From positions 530,119,102 through 530,183,101 of the forward strand of contig NC_064616.1 in NCBI RefSeq assembly GCF_023898315.1: a stretch of 64,000 nt of DNA, given 5' to 3'. The position numbers were made by a program, and so were the translations under genes. The notes beneath the pieces were generated by a model. The model saw only the letters and a list, made by a program, of their open reading frames with translations. It did no database searches and was not told where the DNA came from. How positions within the stretch are numbered: the stretch's first letter is position 1; each line of letters starts with the position of its first letter. Shown here in pieces: positions 56,564 through 64,000 of this stretch. The DNA comes from Schistocerca nitens. Its lineage: Eukaryota > Arthropoda > Insecta > Orthoptera > Acrididae.

Positions 56564-57145
56564 CTAGTGTTCAGCCGAGTCTACTGAGGGGGAGCTGTGC
56601 CAAACACAAAAATCATCAACATGCAATGCAGGGATGACCAGCAGCCCCATAGTGATCAGTAATTCATTAATGGCAATGAGGAAAAGAGTGACACTCAACA
56701 CAGAGCCCTGTGGGGAACTGAGAAGTGCTGAATATAACTTGTAACAGGTGGTGGGATGAATGAAAACTGGTAGGTAGCCTTGAAAGCCCCTGTCATGAAG
56801 GGTGAGTAAAGTGTGATGATGCCAAGCAATGTCATACACCTTATACAGGTCTAAAAAGATTACAACAAGATGTAAGCTATTGAGAGAGATTGTGTTCATG
56901 ACTGACTTACACATTGGTTCAACTATGCTATCTCACCATTGTGAGGTAAAGGCACTGTGCAGCCAAAGACAGTTCAACATCCTGAGGAGATGTTGCCTTT
57001 GGGGAATATTCAGGTGTTGGATCATGTGATTGTGAATTGAATCAGGGCCTGGGGCTGTGTAGTGGACTGATGTCTGAGTCTGAAGTAGTTCCTGGTCAGT
57101 GAAGGGTCCATTAAGGAATTCAGCTTGGTGGGGAGTGAAATGCAA
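56564..57145 (-). pseudogene. LINE-C-type reverse transcriptase
   Basis: Fingers at 56933-57145: FTDQELLQTQTSVHYTAPGP, DSIHNHMIQHLNIPQRQHLL and MLNCLWLHSAF. Palm at 56564-56914: VVIFLDLYKVYDIAWHHHTL (first catalytic Asp), SPQGSVLSVTLFLIAINELL and LHVDDFCVWHS, so the catalytic box is intact as VDD. A 20-base gap with a shift separates the two frames. The gene around it is broken. Confidence 0.82.
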
Positions 57146-57554
57146 AGAAATGTCTTCAAGTTGTTGATTCTACAGTAGAAAAGTAGCCAGACAGGAAGAT
57201 AATGGTGATACTGTCACAAAGGTGGGTCACAGGGTGTTCTGCAAAACTGATGAATCAGTACATAGACCACCCTCTAGTACAAGACCCAGAAAAGCTGTTG
57301 ATATTGGCTGACCAGAATACCATGGAGCTTGGCTCACAGCTGAGAGTAAGAGGCATTTGTCCCCAGAGAGGAGACGTAGCACTCACAGCATTCCTTCTTA
57401 CTGGGTTTGATTAAATAGCAAGCCTTAGCCCGAAGTAACTTAGAAGTTATAAGGTTGGTCTTTGAAGAATAGTGTTTGAATCACTGCAGGGCTCATCGAT
57501 GATTCTGAATAGCTATTGCAATGTCTTTGGTCCACCATGGCACCAAGTCATGGT

Positions 57555-58911
57555 GGGGGGGGGGGGGGAGGGGAAAGTGGGGAAGGAGAGGGGCAGGGGG
57601 AAGGGGGAGCTTTAGAAGGAGAACAGCAGTTTCAGCAGTGTGGATGCTCACTTCTGTGTAGTATTTCATCAATGCACTTCAACAGTGAGGCAGTGAATGT
57701 TAACAGCAGAGGCATACAAAGGCCAGTTGGCTCTGTCAAGTGCCCAGTGTTGTAGTTGGTCTGTCTGGGTGTGCCAGAGAAATGACTGGATCACCAGGAA
57801 AAGACCATTGTCACAAAGGTCTTCACGCAGTGACTAATGTAGTGAACTGGGGATGAGGCTGTTCGATTTATAGCTGAAAATTTGCTATGGGCAGCCCTGA
57901 AGTTGGTCGGAAAACTATACTTCAGGAGGCACAGATCATGGTCTACAATCATCTGGTCAATTAGAGAGCCCCTGCCAGATGAAGAAGTAGTACTCCCCCC
58001 ACAGGGGGTGGTGTGCACTGAAGCCATAGAAAACAGGGTGGGGGGGGGGGATATTTTTGATTAATGTGATCAGTTCAATATAAGTAAGGGGCCTGCTTGG
58101 AGGCAGGTAAACCTTGCAACTGGTTATTACTAAGGTGGTTTGCATCTGCAACACAATTGCCTTCAATAAGATACAAAGGGAATCCATTCACCAATGACTT
58201 CTGCAAGATCCGAAGTACAGACCCCTCCATATGTCCTCTTGGGACCAGCACGGTTATAACAGACTGCACAATGCACAATAACCATGGAGAATTCAGGACT
58301 GGTGGCCAGTGAAGTGCAATTCAGGGAGAGCAATGCAAACCACAGTATCACAAGGTGGTGGTGTTCCGATAGGTGACAGTAGGACCCATTACAATTTCAC
58401 TGAATGATCACATGACTGGTGGCCAGGTTAAGCATGAAGGAGCCAGTAGGGTCACTCACTTCACAGGATCATGGCCTGTCACCAGTGAGGATATAACCAC
58501 ATCCACAAACATCAGCTCAGAATCCTACTGTATGGAGGTATCTGGTACCTACAGGGCCTCTGAAAGCACTTTGACCCATTTCTTCTTTTTCTTTGTCTTC
58601 TAGTTAACCTTTGGTGGGCAAGGTTGATTCAAGGGGCTATCCATATTGAGCACAGGGACAGATGATGAGTGGACAGCCATAGGATACACAGGCCATGGCT
58701 CCTTGAGCAATTGTTTAATGTCAGACCTCTGAGCTGGTTGTTACCAGGAAGCCCGGTCACCAACAGATGCCAAAGATGGAGAATGCTTCTTCAGTCAGGT
58801 GTGGGAAGAGGGGAGGGGGGGGGGGGGGGAAATCGCATGAGAGGAGAATGGTGGGAGACCTGGTTTGAGGAACGTTGAGATTGGGGGTGGCGCAGGAAGG
58901 GGGGGGGGGGG
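57555..58911 (+). repeat. Four poly-G tracts within the LINE-C-type copy
   Basis: G runs lie at 57555-57568 (14), 58040-58050 (11), 58815-58829 (15) and 58899-58911 (13), the first continuing into AGGGG and GGGG blocks to about 57612. Between them the LINE coding text resumes normally. Confidence 0.93.
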
Positions 58912-58919
58912 CTAGGGTA

Positions 58920-59620
58920 ATTGACTGTCATATCCACAGGATGTAGGTCTGCAAATTTATTCTTTGTCTCAGTATATGAGACACAGTCAATGAATTGGTA
59001 CTCTTGTATCTTCTGTTGTTTCATGAAAACTGGACACACTGGTGATAGTGGAGGGTTATATTCCAAATAACTGACAGAAAAAGGCATACATTCACAAAGA
59101 TTATCTTCATGAAGTAATCATCCACTGCTGCCACATTTTGGTTCACCATGCAATGGGATTACTTATAGCCAAAGCATAAACATCAGAAGCACAACACAGA
59201 TAGTGGGACATGTGGTTTCTCATCACACCTGTGCTCTATGACCTTAAACTACTCCAGGAGGACATTCCCTCTAAAGACTAAGATAAAGACACCTTTATCC
59301 GCAATGATTACCCTTTTTTTAAATTTGTATGTTTGTCAAAATGTATGCCTCACTGCTGAAAATTAGTCCACAGTTCCTCATCTGTATGGTGTTTATGATC
59401 TCTGTCCAAGATTATACCTCAGCCCATGCCCAAAGTTTCATGTGCAGCAATGGTCACAGGTATCTCTTGCCTAGATAATCACATACTGAAGAGCAGTAGA
59501 TCAAGCAGCAAAGAAAGTTTTAAGTAATAACAAACCATTTCATATTTTCCCCAGAGACTCAACTTCCCCAAATTTGTCTTCAATATTTTGACAAAAATCA
59601 TGGCTCCATTGCAGTAAATA
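58920..59620 (-). pseudogene. LINE-C-type ORF1 remnant
   Basis: Readable pieces are KPFVIT...IPVTIAAHETLGMG and HHTDEEL (about 59350-59540), paralleling the N-terminal ORF1 region, then CG--LHEDNLC and NPPLSPVCPVFMKQQKIQEY with CVSYTETKNKFADLHPVD (about 58930-59090), the last zinc knuckle and the EKxIQ...SYxEAK block that closes ORF1. Only one knuckle is half readable; several stops are present. Confidence 0.6.
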
Positions 59621-59708
59621 TCTCCCCATTATTCAGAGTACAGACCAAATATTGGGTGAAGTATTTTGCTCTCAAACATCTGGCTTGATCTTCTTCCCCC
59701 AGCCTAGC

Positions 59709-59769
59709 AAGGGAAGGGAAGGGAAGGGAAGGGAAGGGAAGGGAAGGGAAGGGAAGGGAAGGGAAGGGT
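59709..59769 (+). repeat. (GGGAA)12 microsatellite
   Basis: About 60 bp of perfect GGGAA pentamers, just upstream of the LINE-C-type copy at 55565-59650. Confidence 0.96.
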
Positions 59770-61974
59770 AGGAAACCTTGTGGTGTCAGCCCCAACAAGA
59801 GGACCATAAAGTTAAGAATGAAAATTTGCAGAATGCTGGATGAAAAGAAAATGTGTGTCCAAAACCAAAACTAGATCTGAGCACAATCAGTACCAAGAAC
59901 ATCATCCAATGGAAAGGCAGAGAGGAAAAAAGAATAGTAGAAGGATACACTTGTAGCATGGTAAAGGAAGAAGTGCTGCAAGGGTTGGGGCACCATGGTG
60001 ACCGAGCACAGACTCACAAAAGAGATTTGAGCCCTGTGGAGAATTTACTTTTAATTTTACTTGTGATGGCCAGTTATGTGGTGTTCTTTAGGCTATATCC
60101 TTCTGTAGCAGCTGTAACATCACTAACTTTGCCATCTCTCTGTTAAAATATTTTGAATGAAGCATGAGAAGGTCCTACACTCCTTTACCCCTCTGCATTA
60201 GCTAGCTTCATAAAACACGCAAATCTGGACAATATCAGTATGTAATTGAATCCCTGTGATATTACTTTTTGTTAGATTGAAAACTTCGTTAAACCTATTC
60301 AGCAGTTTCAAAAGCAAATGGTCTTTCTGCAACTCCATCAAACTGCCCCTATCTTGCATTAATTTAGTTGACTGTAGACATTTTCAATGTCAAAAATTGG
60401 ACAACAAAGGTGGAACACTGTATACTCAACCAAATGATGAACGAAGGTTAGTCCTGTTGACTGGAGGCAATCACTGTCGTACAGTCAACCAGATAGTAGG
60501 TGGCCAATGCTGCATAGGGGATAGGTCCCAGAGAATTCTAGAAAAGAAGTGTTTCAGAAATTGGCAGTCAGCCAACAATCAAGTCGAGAAACTTTTTTAG
60601 AAGAAATTCTTTTCATTGGCATGTTAGGAGATGACAAATTGTTACTGCTCTTTGATTAGACACCAATTTATAAAATACAAACACCATGTCGTACACAGAA
60701 CTTACTGAATGCAGCAGTGGAATGCCTGAACTGGCACAGAAAAATTGCCACAGTTGACAGATTTTGCCAGCTTGCGCAGATTGATGGATTCATATAATGG
60801 TTACAGTAGTCAAGTTTAATGTCATGTTAGTGATTAACACCAACTTTTATAAAGGTTGCACCTAACTACTGTGCAATGCCTCAACTATATTATGAATGAT
60901 TTCCTCTTTCTATTGTTTTTTGCATTTTTGATGTTTACTCTGATGACAACTATATCAAAAAACTTCCAAATTAGATTTAATTTACAGGTTTTTTTTTAAA
61001 TTAGTGTAACTGAAATCCAGTGAAGTGAAGCTCTTGGTTTGAACACTATGGTGTTTTACCAGGCATGTTCCAACTGGAGGAGATATGCAATAGCCTCTCC
61101 CTAACATATGAATTTATTTACCCTGCCAGTTATAGTGGCCATACAATTTACCATGTACACGAAACTACAATGCTGCTTTTCATTTTTCACATTAATAAAT
61201 CATTGTCAGTGGTGAAAGAAGTGGTAAATGAAAGAAAAATACTAAAATCAACTGAGAACTGGACTGTGGAATTTTGTTTTCTAGTTTGGTATTTACCCAC
61301 TGTGCCACTGAGTCACACCCTATGCTTCTACAAACACTTTTTAACAAAACATTTAACTAATCAGCTTTTTTGTGTGTTCACAAGTTCTGTGAAATATAAT
61401 CTGAATTTCTACCAACAGTTTAATAACAAATGGCTGTTTGTACCAGCTGCTAGAATTTACATGGTAAAATAAGACCAAATATTTTTCATAAATGAAACCT
61501 TAATTTCATTACCTAATTGACACATGTGGCATTCACTCATAACTATGTGTTCATAAGAACCTACAGGCTTTAGTCCAAAGAACTCAAGACTAATTGGAAC
61601 CTGTAGTTTTTCTTACCATAAAAATTTGTACTTAGTATTATCATATACAGATGCAAATATGGAAACCAGCTATACAATAACTAGTACTGTAATTGGCACT
61701 GGCCGATACAAGTTCATCTTCACATGAAAATTAAAATCAGACCAAGAATGCTTAACCTCAAAATTAATTTTGAAAATTTCATTCATACTGAAGTACCATT
61801 GAAATCTGAGGATTCATCTCTTAACAAGTCAGAGATACAATTACAGCTGATTTCCCTCCTCCCCCCAAATGCCCTGATCCCCCCATTGGAACATTTATAG
61901 ATGTATAACTTACACGTAGAGTGTTAGTGGCAAACTTATATGCTATGATTAAGAGTGAACAAATTAATACGTAC
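59770..61974. other. Unassigned stretch
   Basis: No transposon protein, terminal repeats or exon with clear homology. Plus-strand frames at 60256-60600 (114 residues) and 61065-61472 (135 residues) have no familiar domains and AT-driven composition, so I do not call them. Confidence 0.35.
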
Positions 61975-62104
61975 TAGGGATAATCTCGCACATTTTTGTC
62001 ACATATACTAGTCCCATCTTCAGAACAGTTCTTAACATCCTCTTTGGGAGTGAAATTCAGGGCCTTATCAGGAAATACAATATCTCCAGCAGATCTCCTG
62101 TCAA
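61975..62104 (-). CDS. Candidate internal exon, possible spaetzle-like (Toll ligand) propeptide region
   Basis: On the minus strand an acceptor with a good pyrimidine tract (TTTTCTGTTTGCAG, 62105-62118) precedes 130 bp that stay open for 42 codons in one frame and end at a donor-like TA|GTACGT (donor at 61973-61974). The exon starts with two bases of a split codon and ends with two. The peptide has GDIVFPD, then FTPKEDV, a C-SEDGTSI-C pair (Cys 26 and Cys 34 of the exon) and DYP at its end. The pattern VFP...C...GT.-C....YP resembles the segment before the cystine knot in insect spaetzle-family proteins, secreted growth-factor-like ligands of Toll receptors. That identity is inference from memory. 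No partner exon was found in the window, and an accidental open stretch cannot be excluded. Confidence 0.45.
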
Positions 62105-63354
62105 CTGCAAACAGAAAATTTTTTCTATTTTATTTTCCAGGTATTTAAATAATGTGTGCAAGTATATTTTAATTACATTTATTAGTTTGAATTACATTCA
62201 CGTAAATCAATTGCTACTTTATGTTTCTTATAGAGCATTCATGGTTTTTTTCAGCACAGAGTGACAAAGTACTTAGGGTGACTCTTGCGTTAGAGCTGCA
62301 ATACTTATTATTAACTATGTAAGAGAAGGAAGAAGAGAGGGGTTGGCCAAGTTTAACATATTCTCTCTATTTTTATATCTATATGCTTAGGATGAAAACT
62401 ATCTGGAAGACACAGAGGACTCTGTATTACATTATTAAGTTATACCTTCTTTAGTTAGGCCCTGTAATTTCAATTTGTAATGAATGAGTGTTGCACATTG
62501 CATGTAGATCCCAATTAAGTTTTTCACTGATAAACTAAATAGGAATTTTTTGCCAATTGCTGTACAGAAATGTTAAGTAATAAACATGTATATAAAAATG
62601 AAATGAACATTCTGTTCAAGGCAATTATTATTGTTATGGATCTCCCATTTGCAGGAATACTAGTTTTCTCTGCCTGTCTACACTGAAATATTGCTGTTTG
62701 TAGAAGACAGTAATTATAGACAATGGAAGTAGTATGTTGTAATAGTTAAATCACTGGAGGCATCTTCAGGAGACAGATATAAGACAAGAACTAACAGACA
62801 CTGAATTTCATATGTTGGACTTGTCTCTGCAACACAGAAGTTTGTCTAGCAAGCCTCATGAGCCCAGAAGTTGGTACTGGAAGGGGAGAATAAGAGAGTT
62901 TAAGGATGCAGATGGAATTATCATGAACCACTGAAGCTGATAATGTCTTTTATGCAGGATATTCTGGCACTGGCTAATCAAATTGAACTGTGACCATATA
63001 AACAACCACTACCTATGAAACTAAACACCTGAGGCAGAATATTCCACCTCTTTTTTGCAAGTTCATTGGCTGCTGAGAACCTCCACTGTAAGATGGGTGA
63101 TTGCCTTTACTCATTCCATTGCTTGTATTTTGCACAGCATTTTCCATCATCATATTAATTCACTCACCTTACATGGAGTAAAATGCCTTTCGGTTTCAGC
63201 TACTTACTAGAGCAAATTTACTTATTACAATGTAAGTGTGATGATGTCTACATTGAGAGAAGGAAACACACCCAAAACTATGTGTCACCTCTGATAATAA
63301 TTAGATTAAAATGTAACTGAAGGATGTCAGAGACGCCAGTGAATGTTTCAGTTC
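62105..63354. other. Unassigned stretch, possibly intron
   Basis: AT-rich DNA with no recognisable element. If the exon at 61975-62104 is real, this is upstream intron on the minus strand; no second exon was recognised in it. Confidence 0.4.
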
Positions 63355-63660
63355 TGTGAGCAGAATGAGTTGGCACATTGGTCAGACACTAGACTCTCAT
63401 TTGGGAGGACAGCAGTTCAGATTCCCATCAGGCCATCCACATTTATCTTTCTTGTCATTTAGAAAAATCACTTAAGGCAAATTCTAGTATTATTCTGGAA
63501 AATACAGTTTGATTCCCTTCCTCAAGATTGAGCTCTCTGAGAATGATCATATCATTAAGGGATGTTCAGGTGAGAATCCTGTTTGCTAACTCTTGCTGTG
63601 TGATACTCACTTAGAGCACACTCAAAGTAGGGTGTGGCACACAAACCAATAGAATTAAAG
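63355..63660 (+). mobile_element. tRNA-derived SINE
   Basis: The head reads GAGTTGGCACATTGGTCAGA (A-box region) and, about 40 bp on, AGTTCAGATTCCC (B-box region), the spacing of a polymerase III promoter in a tRNA-derived SINE. The following text (CATTTATCTTTCTTGTCATT, AAATCACTTAAGGCAAAT, GATTCCCTTCCTCAAG) matches the body of the common insect SINE type with 'TTTTCCGTGATTTCCC..AAATC'. Its 3' boundary is uncertain. Confidence 0.68.
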
Positions 63661-64000
63661 TGCAAATGAATATATGTGGGGTAATTAGCAGTCTCTCAGC
63701 AGTCTGCATCACTGTGCTTAATTGAAGCCCAGTAGACTTTAGCACTGTGTGTCAACACCCCTGCAAAAGAAGCAGGAAAAAGTGTCAACTTCAGAAATCT
63801 ATCATCATTGTGATATATTAACTACAAATCTGAATTGTTTTGGGAATTACGATCAACTAACAATATACAGGGTGTCCAGGCTTAGAGGTATACACAAACA
63901 AATGCTTATAATGAAAGAACTCAACATTTTATGTTGTTGGATAAATATGCTATCTATAGACATACTCTCCAAGATGTGATCCTCACCATTTCATTAAGAG
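63661..64000. other. Window end; possible transposon terminus at 63867
   Basis: TATACAGGGTGTCC at 63865-63878 resembles the terminus seen at about 5447. The partner end would lie beyond the window, so this is a weak hint only. Confidence 0.3.

Larger units (their letters stand above)
55565..59650 (-). mobile_element. LINE-C-type LINE, ORF1 to RNase H
   Basis: The order on the minus strand is ORF1 (about 58920-59620), endonuclease (about 57700-58351), reverse transcriptase (56564-57145) and the start of RNase H (55568-55915), ending abruptly at 55565. It is a second, more eroded relative of 8098-13330. Plus-strand G runs of 11 to 15 bases punctuate it at four places. A (GGGAA) microsatellite lies just beyond its 5' end. 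Confidence 0.8.

Noticed and set aside
61065..61472. 135-residue plus-strand open frame
   Set aside because: AT-rich composition with hydrophobic, Phe/Tyr-rich text typical of chance frames; no splice or promoter context.
63361..63435. A tRNA gene
   Set aside because: A and B boxes are present but the cloverleaf cannot be completed; it is a SINE head.

Overview
This is a eukaryotic, animal window and almost certainly insect. The families of LINE, mariner, Tc1, piggyBac, hAT, Ty3/gypsy and Penelope-like sequence, and especially LINE ends terminating in a (TAGATG)-type tail beside a 'gcaagccacc...tggcggagggtac' motif, fit a large-genome grasshopper such as Schistocerca. That assignment is from remembered repeat families, not a search. 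There are no operons, ribosome binding sites or bacterial genes. About three quarters of the window is decayed mobile DNA. The one candidate host-gene piece is a 130-bp exon-like segment at 61975-62104 on the minus strand.

Layout. 1-4231: an apurinic-endonuclease/reverse-transcriptase LINE (LINE-A) whose 5' quarter is inverted, followed to 5290 by a Jockey-type LINE that holds a 472-bp copy of the LINE-A inversion junction. 5446-8097: transposase remnants and (TAGATG)-tailed LINE ends (LINE-B). 8098-13330: a minus-strand LINE with a zinc-knuckle ORF1 and an EN-RT-RNase H ORF2 (LINE-C). 13331-18940: mostly unassigned AT-rich DNA with a clean hAT-type element at 15545-16202 and a (TA)40 tract. 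18940-24259: a worn gypsy gag, then an LTR element with both LTRs and a deleted pol. 24344-28365: a piggyBac element interrupted by a Tc1-like element that is itself interrupted by a mariner-like element. 28836-31925: two fold-back repeats with tRNA-like promoters around a CR1-like LINE. 34480-37290: LINE and Penelope-like remnants.

38000-50770: four copies of one RTE-like LINE (LINE-D). A nearly full-length minus-strand copy sits inside an older plus-strand copy with a 9-bp target duplication. A Tc1-like element and a LINE-B copy follow. 50780-59650: further LINE-C-type copies, a mariner remnant and a CR1/Jockey fragment, with several poly-G tracts. 59770-64000: quieter DNA with the candidate exon and a tRNA-derived SINE.

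Nothing here works together as a pathway. The layout is a record of successive insertions, and several nested events allow relative dating. No intact transposase or reverse transcriptase is visible; every element carries stops, frameshifts or deletions. I found no convincing undescribed system. The items most worth following are the exon with spaetzle-like features, the duplicated inversion junction, the hammerhead-like fold at 46345-46400 and the fold-back elements.
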